Shown: piece after piece, positions 51,911 through 60,087 of the stretch | Numbering within the stretch: position 1 is the first letter of the stretch | Layout of the letters: the number at the start of each line of letters is the position of its first letter | NCBI GenBank assembly: GCA_964030785.1 | Contig: OZ034970.1 | Coordinates: 37,995,901 to 38,059,900 of the forward strand | Length of the DNA stretch: 64,000 nucleotides | From: Siderastrea siderea | Lineage: Eukaryota > Cnidaria > Anthozoa > Scleractinia > Rhizangiidae | Direction: 5' to 3' | Program-made: the position numbers and the translations under genes | The notes under the pieces: model-generated | What the model was told of the DNA's origin: nothing | Seen by the model: the letters and a program-made list of their open reading frames with translations, nothing else | Databases searched by the model: none

Positions 51911-52963
51911 TTATGTCTTTTTGAAGTGTAACGTGACAATGGTATGGCCTTCACCAAACTTGACCAAGTCTCCTCCTCTACCAATCGTTTCAGCTACTTG
52001 AACGTGAATCATTTCCACCACCTCGTTACGAAGAGGTAGGTATTGAATGTGCAACGGTTCAAAGTACATGGTGCCTCGTCCTTCTCGCTTGTACTGGATT
52101 TCACGTAACAAATCGGTCACGCGATTGCCCACCACACTGCTGCCTGCCACGTCGGAGTACACGTGCAACGATCGTGTGGGGTCACCCACTACCGCACGAA
52201 ACGCTACATTCAAATTGGTGAAACGCCAATTCACGCTGAAACTCAACCAAATCCACGTGGTCCCAGCACCATCCACGCTCACTTGATAATACTCCGGGTC
52301 GTTCTTGCTATTTCTTAATTCAATGTCACTATTGTTGGGAACCTTGTCATCACGGAATTCCATGTTCAAGTTGGGTCCCAACTCATAGTTTCCTCCATCG
52401 TTTTTTTTAAACCATCCCATTTTTTCGGCCATCACATAATGAATGGCAAAGTGAGGGACGAACATCGTCGCGTTGTCTTTGTATGGAAGCACGTACTTGT
52501 ACCGTATGATATTGCGATTGTTCATGACCAAATCCTCGCCGTCCCACTCAAAGGTTGTACACGTCTTCTTTCCCCGCTCCGCATACGGCGCACCATAGTA
52601 GCCCATGTAACTATAGTTCATACGTTGCCTCACCCAATGAAAAAAGGCTTTCATGAAGGTCACGCCATCCACAATGGAATCATCATGTTTCAAATCGTCC
52701 ATTTTCATATTGAAGCTAAAGACCTTACGTCCCGCGGAGGAGGTCATTCGATAACAAGAGGTACCAAACACGAACTGATCCGATGGCAGCAGATTAAAAA
52801 TGTTGACCCCCGTGTCCGGTAAGGAAATGGCACTCAACCCCACTTGCCAACCACCTCCCGTGAGCTGTAACGGTTGAGGTAAACGAATCTTGAAGGAATT
52901 AGGTTGGTTGTTGGGAAATTCACGTCGGTTGGCATGACTGGGTAACGTCACGTAGAACGACAT
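51911..52963 (-). CDS. capsid-type protein, paralogue 1 of FYVTL family
   Basis: 350 residues from ATG 52963 (MSFYVTLPSHAN). The N-terminus resembles the ORFs at 52978 and 58360: F-Y-V/I-T-L, a P-N/G-N... stretch, RLPxP, then GGGWQVGLSAISLP. The C-terminal block RSLHVYSDVAGSSVVGNRVT ... LRNEVVEMIHVQVAE ... VKFGEGHTIVTLHFKK is shared with paralogue 2 almost motif by motif. A family of this kind is common in animal Polintons; I suggest a penton/minor capsid or spike role, unproven. TTTAAAAGG (52993-53001) precedes it. Confidence 0.75.
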   Translation of the reverse strand: MSFYVTLPSHANRREFPNNQPNSFKIRLPQPLQLTGGGWQVGLSAISLPDTGVNIFNLLPSDQFVFGTSCYRMTSSAGRKVFSFNMKMDDLKHDDSIVDGVTFMKAFFHWVRQRMNYSYMGYYGAPYAERGKKTCTTFEWDGEDLVMNNRNIIRYKYVLPYKDNATMFVPHFAIHYVMAEKMGWFKKNDGGNYELGPNLNMEFRDDKVPNNSDIELRNSKNDPEYYQVSVDGAGTTWIWLSFSVNWRFTNLNVAFRAVVGDPTRSLHVYSDVAGSSVVGNRVTDLLREIQYKREGRGTMYFEPLHIQYLPLRNEVVEMIHVQVAETIGRGGDLVKFGEGHTIVTLHFKKT

Positions 52964-52977
52964 GTTGTCTTTCTTCT

Positions 52978-54021
52978 TCACACCACCACTTCCCTTTTAA
53001 AGTGGAGGGTCAGGAGGGTACGCCCTTCACCAAATTTCACCAGATCCCCATTGGTTTCGGCTATCTGGGTTTCGACGATTTCCACCACTTCGTTGCGTAC
53101 TGGGATATATTGAATATGTCGAGGTTCAAAGTGGGTGGTGTTTTGAGGCTGGTACTTGATTTCTCGTAAGAGATCGGTGATACGACCCCCCACCATACTG
53201 CTGGTCCCTACATCACAATACACGTGCAAAGGACGTGTCGAGGGAAATTCCAACGAGGGACGAAAGGTCTTGTTCAAATTCACAAACCGCCAAGGACACG
53301 ATAGACTCAATTTCAGATAATCCCCCTCGACTTTCCAAAAGATGGGCTTGTTGGCAGCATCGCGGATATCCGTCGGGGTGGGAATGGTGGAAATGCCTTG
53401 AAATTCTTGCAAGAGATTCGGACCCAATCGATACTGACCAGGGGACACTTGTTCAATCCATCCCATTCTCAGGGCCAAGGATCTGCCCCATGACACGTGC
53501 GCTACTTGTCGTTTGTAATCCACATTGGTCGTATTCAATAACAAATCCCCTTCGGAGGTCCATTCAAAGGTCGGGTATAATTTGATGCCATTGTCCTCGG
53601 TCCATTTGTTTTTGGGTTCGGTTTGTTTCGCACGGCTTTGCTCGTAACGGTACACCAGTTGATGAAAAAAGTGCGATCCCGTCGACGAGGCCATCTCCTT
53701 TCTCATATCTCGCCCGTAGACAGTGAATTCGCGACGTTGATGCCACCATCGATCGTTGCCTTGATCGTCTTGGGCATACACCCGTTCGTGCCATCGTACA
53801 TACAACAGAGGATGGGAATCACCCACGCCTCCTTCTTCCGTTATCACGGGAATGGTGGGTAAGGATAAACTCACCATACCCACCATCCATCCTCGTCCCA
53901 CAAATCGGATGGGTTTAGGCAATCGGTTTCTGAAATGATGACTCTTGTTCCCAGGAAACTCTTTGGTACTCGCATGACTCATCAACGTCACGTAAAACGA
54001 AGAGTTGGGCACCAACGTCAT
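52978..54021 (-). CDS. capsid-type protein, paralogue 2 of FYVTL family
   Basis: 347 residues (MTLVPNSSFYVTLMSHASTK). Shares RLPKPIRFVGRGWMVGMVSL with its neighbours, and its C-terminus (RPLHVYCDVGTSSMVGGRIT, VRNEVVEIVETQIAE, VKFGEGRTLLTLHFKR) parallels paralogue 1. Adjacent tandem arrangement, with the next start 15 bp downstream of this stop, suggests local duplication followed by divergence. No TATA seen; starts 3 bp after the integrase stop. Confidence 0.75.
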   Translation of the reverse strand: MTLVPNSSFYVTLMSHASTKEFPGNKSHHFRNRLPKPIRFVGRGWMVGMVSLSLPTIPVITEEGGVGDSHPLLYVRWHERVYAQDDQGNDRWWHQRREFTVYGRDMRKEMASSTGSHFFHQLVYRYEQSRAKQTEPKNKWTEDNGIKLYPTFEWTSEGDLLLNTTNVDYKRQVAHVSWGRSLALRMGWIEQVSPGQYRLGPNLLQEFQGISTIPTPTDIRDAANKPIFWKVEGDYLKLSLSCPWRFVNLNKTFRPSLEFPSTRPLHVYCDVGTSSMVGGRITDLLREIKYQPQNTTHFEPRHIQYIPVRNEVVEIVETQIAETNGDLVKFGEGRTLLTLHFKREVVV

Positions 54022-54024
54022 TGT

Positions 54025-55179
54025 TTAGTCGCGTCGTCGTCTTTTGGGTGGGCTTGTCTCTTTAGTCTTCAGTTGTCGTTTGGGTGGGCTTTTCCTCTGG
54101 GGTGGTTGGAGAGCCGTGACGTCTTGACTACCAATCCAACTATTGTACTTGTCGGGCCACCCTTTCCACTTAACCAACCAACGATCTTTTTGTCGCTTAA
54201 GTACCTTTTCGATCCGAAACACGTCGGATACATGGACTTTTTGTAAATCCTCTTCATAAAACGTACCTTGGACGGGGGTCTCATCCCATTCGTGAATCTT
54301 ATACGTGGGTACAGGGCCCGGGATCACCCGATACACGACAAACACTTCTTCGGTCCAACCGGGTAAATAGCCTTTTTCAAAGGTACGATGAATCTTATTG
54401 AGACGGACACGATCTCCCACTTTGAATGTAGGTTTTTTCTTGTCTTTCAACCGTTGGGCATACAATCGTTTCCACACGGCTTCTTCGTTGTCCCATGTCA
54501 CGTCTTGAGGGGCCATGCCAATACTTCGATGACGGGTGGCATTATACCCTTGCACCAACTCGGGTAACACATCGTCAAAGCGTAAGGTGTTGGCGGCGGT
54601 AAAATAACGGTACAACCGTTCTTTCAAGGTGCGGTTAAATCGTTCCACCACACTGGCTTTCGCATCCCCTTCGGTGGAAAAATGTTGAATGCCTTGCTCG
54701 TCCAGCCATCGTTGAAAGGTCCGATTATAAAATTCTTTCCCTCGATCCGTTTGCAATCGATTAGGGTGACGTCGTCCTTCTTTCAAAATCTTGTCAAAGG
54801 CATGAACCAAGGCCACCCCGGTTTTGTCTTTCAACGGTTGGACCCACGCATACTTGGACAACACATCCAACACCGTCAACAAGTATCGTATACCCCGATT
54901 ATACTTGGCCAAGGGTTGCACTTCCACTAAATCCGCGACCCATTGATCATCTAATCCTCCTACGATCACGGGGACGGTGGGAAAACGACGACGTCGTGGT
55001 TTATGTAACGTATAGGCCAAATCCCGTTCCAAGACCCGTTGAGCTTTTTTCAAAGGGAGACGATGGGCTTTAGCAAACCGTTGCACCCCTCCTAAACTGC
55101 CGGGGGCTCGAGGATCGTGGTAACGATTCAACCATGATGGGGAGACCTTTTTCTTTCGAGGGGCCATACTTTTTGGCAT
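54025..55179 (-). CDS. INT: retroviral-type integrase with C-terminal chromodomain
   Basis: 384 residues. DDE core: D83 (QWVADLVEV), D145 (LQTDRGKEF), E179 (KASVVERFNRT). Then an SH3-like basic region (KVGDRVRLNKIHRTF) and a chromodomain at about 328-375 (VFRIEKVLKRQKDRWLVKWK, WPDKYNSWIG). It inserts the linear genome with the observed 6-bp duplication. The chromodomain may bind methylated histones and steer integration. A second ATG lies four codons in. The ORF start overlaps the next ORF by 52 bp. Confidence 0.97.
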   Translation of the reverse strand: MPKSMAPRKKKVSPSWLNRYHDPRAPGSLGGVQRFAKAHRLPLKKAQRVLERDLAYTLHKPRRRRFPTVPVIVGGLDDQWVADLVEVQPLAKYNRGIRYLLTVLDVLSKYAWVQPLKDKTGVALVHAFDKILKEGRRHPNRLQTDRGKEFYNRTFQRWLDEQGIQHFSTEGDAKASVVERFNRTLKERLYRYFTAANTLRFDDVLPELVQGYNATRHRSIGMAPQDVTWDNEEAVWKRLYAQRLKDKKKPTFKVGDRVRLNKIHRTFEKGYLPGWTEEVFVVYRVIPGPVPTYKIHEWDETPVQGTFYEEDLQKVHVSDVFRIEKVLKRQKDRWLVKWKGWPDKYNSWIGSQDVTALQPPQRKSPPKRQLKTKETSPPKRRRRD

Positions 55180-55478
55180 TCATTCCATAAGGTCGGTATG
55201 GTAGGGACCGTGTGGGGATGCGCCTTTTGAATGATTCCATACCATCGCCAGGCGTTCGGATGAGCTTTTAACCATAAGACAAACACCACCCATCGATACA
55301 GGTTGCGGTCGACATGGGTTTCTTCAAAGATCTGGAGAGGATGCGTGTCCTCGGGACAAGGGGGTATGGGGATTTGGGTGCCGGTTTGATGATCATATAA
55401 GACTTGACAAAGGGTTTGATGACATTGCCATTGCCCCAGGGACAAGATAGACTCCCACGCATCACATACAGACTCCAT
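55128..55478 (-). CDS. Trp-rich small protein, unknown
   Basis: 116 residues (MESVCDAWESILSLGQWQCH), with 10 Trp, several His, and a helical C-terminus (WRWYGIIQKAHPHTVPTI). No domain recognised. It overlaps the integrase start, and the AATAAAAA sequences just upstream (55488-55505) could serve as promoter and/or poly(A) signal. Confidence 0.6.
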   Translation of the reverse strand: MESVCDAWESILSLGQWQCHQTLCQVLYDHQTGTQIPIPPCPEDTHPLQIFEETHVDRNLYRWVVFVLWLKAHPNAWRWYGIIQKAHPHTVPTIPTLWNECQKVWPLERKRSPHHG

Positions 55479-55514
55479 GGACTAAATAAAAAACATTTTT
55501 ATTCGTTCTCTCAT

Positions 55515-56369
55515 TTAAAAGAGACCTAGACGGCCACAGCTGATGGTCTCTAGACCTTTCTGCCAGTTCTCAACACTGTCACTGTACTTAGGGGGTGGTG
55601 GAGCTGGGGCTACCATCATTTCTTGACGGTTCTTGAGCTCTTGAATTTCTCGTAACAATTGTTTCTCATACTCTGTCAGGGGCCGTTCTCGTTCCACGTC
55701 CTCTTTCCTTCTGACTGGAGGACCAGGGATGTCTACTCCACGTTTGGGATATCCTTGAGCATCACGGGTGGGTGGTTCAGCTTGTTGGTCGGCTTTTTTG
55801 GGAGGGTTGTCATGAAACCAAGTCCAGTACTTGGGACCCAAGGGTTGATCGGCCCATCGGAAGAAGCCACACGTTTTCTTGGAACAAGTCAGAAACAAGC
55901 GATCGGGGTTCTGGGTCGAATGACTCTGTTGTAGCGTAGCGGGTTCACGGCAAAAGCATTGTAAACCACCCCACATGTCCAACACTTCTACATGAGGTTG
56001 ACTATACACGGCTTTCATATACTCCAGAACTTGATCTTGTCCACAAAACAGCAAACACGGTTGCATGGGACATTTCACATACTTCCACCCCTTTTGAGAT
56101 TCTCGGGCCTCCAAACGCACCTCATGGCAAGGGCATACCATAGTGTCCACCGAACTGGGAGGAGGATCTTCCACATACGTCACCATGTATTCAGATGGGG
56201 ACACCATATCATTCAATTCTTTCATCATATCTTCCACGGCAGCTCGGGTGTCTTCCACGACCTCGCAGACCACAGGATCACAGTCCACGGGCGTCATATG
56301 TTGAATGGCCTTCTTCTTCTTCTTCCCCTCTGGGGGATGGGTTGATTTTCTCTTCCGATCGGTGGACAT
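55515..56369 (-). CDS. GRF-type zinc-finger protein
   Basis: 284 residues from ATG 56369 (MSTDRKRKSTHPP). The longer frame would start upstream of the TATAAAAA box at 56407-56414, which argues for this start. A basic nuclear-localisation-like head is followed by two zinc modules. The first is CPCHEVRLEA ... YVKCPMQPCLLFCG. The second is LQCFCREPA ... DRLFLTCSKKTCGFFRWADQ, a clear GRF-type finger. A coiled coil (YEKQLLREIQELKNRQEMM) and a Pro-rich tail follow. GRF fingers bind single-stranded DNA or RNA, so a role in genome replication or repair is plausible. Confidence 0.75.
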   Translation of the reverse strand: MSTDRKRKSTHPPEGKKKKKAIQHMTPVDCDPVVCEVVEDTRAAVEDMMKELNDMVSPSEYMVTYVEDPPPSSVDTMVCPCHEVRLEARESQKGWKYVKCPMQPCLLFCGQDQVLEYMKAVYSQPHVEVLDMWGGLQCFCREPATLQQSHSTQNPDRLFLTCSKKTCGFFRWADQPLGPKYWTWFHDNPPKKADQQAEPPTRDAQGYPKRGVDIPGPPVRRKEDVERERPLTEYEKQLLREIQELKNRQEMMVAPAPPPPKYSDSVENWQKGLETISCGRLGLF

Positions 56370-56583
56370 CGTACTCAAGGTTGATGTCACCCCTACCGAC
56401 CATGCCTTTTTATACCTTAGACCCTTGACTGTCATTGGTCAGCTTATCCTACCCATATAAGGACTTGTTATCTTCCCATTGGTCAGCTTGTTCAATCCAA
56501 ATAAGGACCTCTTGTCTTCCCATTGGCCCGTTGTCCCTATTTAAGACGGTCCCTTGGTCACTAGATCTTCATTCTCAAAAGCC

Positions 56584-57279
56584 ATGCCCCCAGACATTGA
56601 CATGATCGGAGAACAAGATCTCGGTGCCTTGGAACTGCAAGTGGGTCATGGCCATGTGGTGTACACCGGGGGAGCCAAAGGTACGGATGCCCTCGTGGAA
56701 GAACATGCCAAACACTTTGGGATGCAACTAGAAGTCCTGGTCCCCCCGAACCATCCTCGAGCCACTTTCATCACCCCTTCTACCGTGGAAGTCCTGATGC
56801 TGGCCAACCCCCATCTTCACCAGGCGGCTGAGAAACTAGGCAAACAAATGCCCAGTCATTTTTACACCTTGCAATTGCTGCAACGCAATTATCAATTGGC
56901 CAAAAAAGCCCATACCATCTATGCCTTTGGCATCTTGGAACCGGATCATAAACGCGTGAAAGGAGGCACTGGTTGGACTGTGCAATTGGCTATGGATCAA
57001 GGCAAACCCGTCTACCTGTTTGACATACCCAGTCAATCATGGTACCGCTCGGACCATTACTACCAAGTCAATGAGAATGCCGCCACCCTGGTCACTGGCA
57101 GTCAATTTGTCCCTTGGGGACCTAAAAAGCCCACCCTTCATCAAAGCAGTGCTATCGTGGGATCCCGGGATGTGGACGAGAAAACCCGAGCCGAAATTCA
57201 AGCCTTGTTCAATCGCACCTTCTGTCTACCCGAGAACATTGATCAATTACGTATGGAACTGGAAGACTTTCATTTGTAA
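56584..57279 (+). CDS. SLOG/DprA-like Rossmann-fold protein
   Basis: 231 residues from ATG 56584 (MPPDIDMIGE), 40 bp after TATTTAAG (56537-56544). Residues 25-40 (VVYTGGAKGTDALVEE) form the Gly-rich nucleotide-binding loop typical of SLOG (LOG/YspA/DprA-like) domains. The second conserved block is GGTGWTVQLAMDQGKPVYLF (127-146). SLOG proteins bind or process nucleotide-derived ligands, and in bacteria they pair with SLATT effectors. Here the only SLATT-like protein is on the opposite, structural-gene side. Plus-strand orientation and its own promoter suggest early expression. Function in a Polinton is unknown. Confidence 0.8.
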   Translation: MPPDIDMIGEQDLGALELQVGHGHVVYTGGAKGTDALVEEHAKHFGMQLEVLVPPNHPRATFITPSTVEVLMLANPHLHQAAEKLGKQMPSHFYTLQLLQRNYQLAKKAHTIYAFGILEPDHKRVKGGTGWTVQLAMDQGKPVYLFDIPSQSWYRSDHYYQVNENAATLVTGSQFVPWGPKKPTLHQSSAIVGSRDVDEKTRAEIQALFNRTFCLPENIDQLRMELEDFHL

Positions 57280-57547
57280 TTGTACATAGCCTTTTTTTTA
57301 ATTTCTTAGTTTTTATTTTTTAGTTTTTATTTTTCCAATTGTACATAGCTTTCTTTTTTCAATTTTTAGTTTTTCAAATTGTAGATAACTTTCTCAATTG
57401 TAAATAGGCTCGCCCCACCCGCGTGGCAAAGAACACAGACAACCCTTTGTAAAAAACATCAACTCTTTTTTAATTACAAAATAAAAAACTTCACTTACAA
57501 AATGTCCTCTGGTTCTTGACTCACAAATAAAAATGTTCAAAGTCTAT
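57280..57547. other. convergent terminator region with T-rich tandem repeats
   Basis: Three imperfect units of AATTGTACATAGCTTTCTTT alternating with TTTTTAGTTTTTATTTTT (57278-57410), then AATAAAAAAC-type sequences (57475-57490) readable as poly(A) signals on either strand. Separates the SLOG gene (+) from the Bcl-2-like gene (-). Confidence 0.6.
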
Positions 57548-58078
57548 TTACACAAACAAAACACGTCGTACACTCTCCATCGCTTCCCTCTCCATCTCTT
57601 CCAACCCTTTATACTCATCTCTCCTTTCCTGCACCACCACTTTAAAAAAATACGCAATGGCGGCCCACTCATCGTCTCTCTGAACTCGGGGCATGTGCTC
57701 AACCAAGTACTGGTCCAGTTCCTTAAATTGCTGTAGGGTGATAGGCCAATACCTCTCCATCGTAGTCCAAACCAAGTGGTTTTGAATCCATGGAATCACC
57801 CGACGGACCAACGCTTTCTTCAGAGATCGGACCGTCTCGGGATGAGGGCGTCCAACACCATTCTCCCACTCCACCAGATACAACAAAAATAAACGAATAA
57901 AGGCAACCACACGATCTCTATTTAACGGGCGCCATGTCTCCTGTCTCCTTTCATACATACGCATGGTCTGGCGTTGGATGGGCGTCCTCTCCGGTCCCAC
58001 TCTCCTCCTCAACGACTCTTCTCCTCCCACGTTCACCTCACTGGCAAGGGAACCCAATGGCCTTCTCGTTTCGGACAT
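57548..58078 (-). CDS. Bcl-2-like protein (candidate apoptosis regulator)
   Basis: 176 residues from ATG 58078 (MSETRRPLGS); the GTG 30 bp upstream is less likely. All-helical. Residues 52-66 (LNRDRVVAFIRLFLL) resemble a BH1 motif (N..R.VAF), and 96-110 (PWIQNHLVWTTMERY) resemble BH2 (PWIQ..--W). The spacing and length match Bcl-2 cores; a C-terminal TM anchor is not evident. The element or virus could use it to delay host-cell death (inference). A TATATAAG box lies at 58157-58164. Homology rests on motif inspection only. Confidence 0.6.
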   Translation of the reverse strand: MSETRRPLGSLASEVNVGGEESLRRRVGPERTPIQRQTMRMYERRQETWRPLNRDRVVAFIRLFLLYLVEWENGVGRPHPETVRSLKKALVRRVIPWIQNHLVWTTMERYWPITLQQFKELDQYLVEHMPRVQRDDEWAAIAYFFKVVVQERRDEYKGLEEMEREAMESVRRVLFV

Positions 58079-58359
58079 TTTTTCCCGCACACCACAAACA
58101 TAAGTCACTTAGGACCGGCTCAAAGCTAGGAATGGCGTCCTGTGGCCTCGCTTGACTTATATACCCTGATTCGCGCAATGCACCATGGTCTATCTAAGGA
58201 GGGGGGAGGGGGTCCCCCACCTCTTCCCCTCCCACAGCCTGATGGGTCTTTCTCTCATTGGCCCCTTCCCTCCCACGTGACCCTTTTTGTTTCTCTATAA
58301 AAAACCACATACGAAAGATCAATAAAAGATGTTGTGATCTTTATTGATTCTCTACATAA

Positions 58360-59409
58360 TCATGTTCGTTGACTTTTTCTGGAGAGTTCAAGGGTAATGA
58401 TCGTTCTGCCTTGCTTGAAAGGAGCCGGTTGTCCATTGGCTGTTTGAATGTCCATCTCAATGCTGTCAAAGATGGTTTTGCCAAGAGGAAAATACATCCG
58501 TTGCTTGGTATCAAATTGATGATCGGTATTGCCAGCATCCAAGGTACGTAAAAATCCTTTTTCTTGAGTTCCCACAATGCTCTTTGCCACCAGATCCGTG
58601 TAAATCACCAATTGTTGTTGTTGTTGCGGTTTGACTGTTTGGGTGGTGGGAAATGGTTGTCGACTGAGATTCGGACCCAAGAACAACTCATACTCAAAAT
58701 CGGGGTGAGTAAAGCTGACGGAGACAATGCCATGAGGTGGATATTTGTTGACAGGACCGATGGTTGTTTCCCATTTATGGCGATCGTCGTAATCCACGAT
58801 ATGTTTCACCAAATATTTTTTTTCTTGGACCACGCGTTCACTTGGCGTTCCATCTTTCACCAGTCCCATCAGTCCAGCGAATTTCCATTCCATTTCAAAT
58901 TGCATGTTGGCCGGTATGAGTACATACAACGAATCTAATTCGGAGGCGATGCCGGCATTGGTGATTTTCACGTAGGGTTGAGCCAGGTTGAGAGCCGCGA
59001 GTTGTTGTCGTTTCCCTAGATCGTCCACGTCCATTTTGGTTATATCCATCATGACTTCCATGTGTTGTTTTTCTATTTCGTACGCAATGGCAATCCATGC
59101 CTCTTTCAAATTGTGGTAATACCCTGGCGGTAAATGGATTTGTTTGCTGACTTGAATGGGAGCCGTTCCATCAGCACGTTTTGGTATGTATCTCACATCT
59201 GTTTTCATCCAATGTTTTTGACTATCTTCTTGCGTCCAATTCTGTTTGGTTTGATCTACCAATTGTTGATATAAACCAGGGTGGGAGATATGAACTAAGG
59301 CCGCTTCCCAATCATCTTCTACCAAATAATATGAACGAGGAAGTCGAGCCGTAAATTTTTGTCCCGTGCCTTGTGCTTGATCACTGATAAGGGTAATGTA
59401 AAAACTCAT
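58360..59409 (-). CDS. capsid-type protein, paralogue 3 of FYVTL family
   Basis: 349 residues (MSFYITLISDQAQGTGQKF). The opening FYITL, RLPRSYYLVEDDWEAALVHI and the C-terminal block (VIYTDLVAKSIVGTQEKGFL, RMYFPLGKTIFDSIEMDIQT, FKQGRTIITLELSR) align with paralogues 1 and 2, but it is much more diverged and sits alone at the right end. The promoter TATAAAAGGG (59438-59447) abuts the terminal repeat. It may serve as fibre/spike or an alternative penton (inference). Confidence 0.7.
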   Translation of the reverse strand: MSFYITLISDQAQGTGQKFTARLPRSYYLVEDDWEAALVHISHPGLYQQLVDQTKQNWTQEDSQKHWMKTDVRYIPKRADGTAPIQVSKQIHLPPGYYHNLKEAWIAIAYEIEKQHMEVMMDITKMDVDDLGKRQQLAALNLAQPYVKITNAGIASELDSLYVLIPANMQFEMEWKFAGLMGLVKDGTPSERVVQEKKYLVKHIVDYDDRHKWETTIGPVNKYPPHGIVSVSFTHPDFEYELFLGPNLSRQPFPTTQTVKPQQQQQLVIYTDLVAKSIVGTQEKGFLRTLDAGNTDHQFDTKQRMYFPLGKTIFDSIEMDIQTANGQPAPFKQGRTIITLELSRKSQRT

Positions 59410-59449
59410 CGTGATTACTCCCTAACCCTAGGGTTTACCCTTTTATACC

Positions 59450-59770
59450 TACCCCTCTTCCAAAAATTGGACTTTGGACTTGGAGCCCGCGTTTTCTCAG
59501 CGGTTTTACTTCCCCTGGAGCCCACGATCCTTTTTTCACATTGCTCAGCGGTTTCCCATTCAAAAACACGTGACTTCCGGTTGTATGAGCCCACGATCCC
59601 TTTTTCCACTGGTCAGCGGTTTCTCATCTCAAAACACGTGACTTCCGGTTGCATGAGCCCGCGATGCTTTTTTTCCAACTGGTCAGCGGTTTCCCATTCC
59701 ACTTCCGGTGATGACGTCACTCGACCAATCAGAAGCCAGTATTTTGTCCATACGGGCCCAATGTACTACT
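59450..59770. repeat. Polinton right terminal inverted repeat (321 bp)
   Basis: The inverse of 38079-38331 with one extra ~65-bp subrepeat (three copies of the AAACCGCTGA unit against two). It carries the same CCAAT, TGACGTCA and CCGGAAGT/CACGTG sites. It ends ...CCCAATGTACTACT, followed directly by the ACTGTA duplication. Confidence 0.95.
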
Positions 59771-59776
59771 ACTGTA
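59771..59776. repeat. Polinton target site duplication, right (ACTGTA)
   Basis: Exact repeat of 38073-38078. Confidence 0.95.
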
Positions 59777-60087
59777 GCCTAATAGTCATCTCTGCCGTTA
59801 GAGTGATTCTACTTAACTTAAAGGTAATTAATAGTTTGTTTTGTCTTTGTTTGCAGTTGCAATCATCAGTTTAATGCAACAGAGACTTTTGTTGTGTTCT
59901 TTCACTATTGAGAATTACACCCATACCTGAGTAAGCAAGAGACCTTTGTTAATAAAGTTATTGTTTTTTAGTTTGACAGTACAGTTCTCTTTTGGTTCCT
60001 ACAGGGACTTAAACGTAACAGAGAATTTCTCTGACCAGTTTGTACTTTTATCCCCCTGCAACTGTTTATCAAGACAGGTGCTGATGC

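Larger units (their letters stand above)
38079..59770. mobile_element. complete Maverick/Polinton (adintovirus-type endogenous virus), 21,692 bp
   Basis: Bounded by inverted repeats starting AGTAGTACATTGGG and flanked by perfect 6-bp duplications. It carries the diagnostic set: protein-primed PolB, integrase with chromodomain, A32/FtsK-type ATPase, adenain-like protease and double-jelly-roll capsid protein, plus PLA2 and mu-like peptides. No disruption was noticed in the core genes. Composition is clearly more GC-rich than the surrounding DNA. Inserted in the outer transposon downstream of the HECT gene. The terminal repeats are near-identical apart from subrepeat number. Confidence 0.97.

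Noticed and set aside
58079..58108. GTG start of the Bcl-2-like ORF
   Set aside because: Non-ATG initiation is unlikely in an animal-hosted element; an in-frame ATG at 58078 follows.
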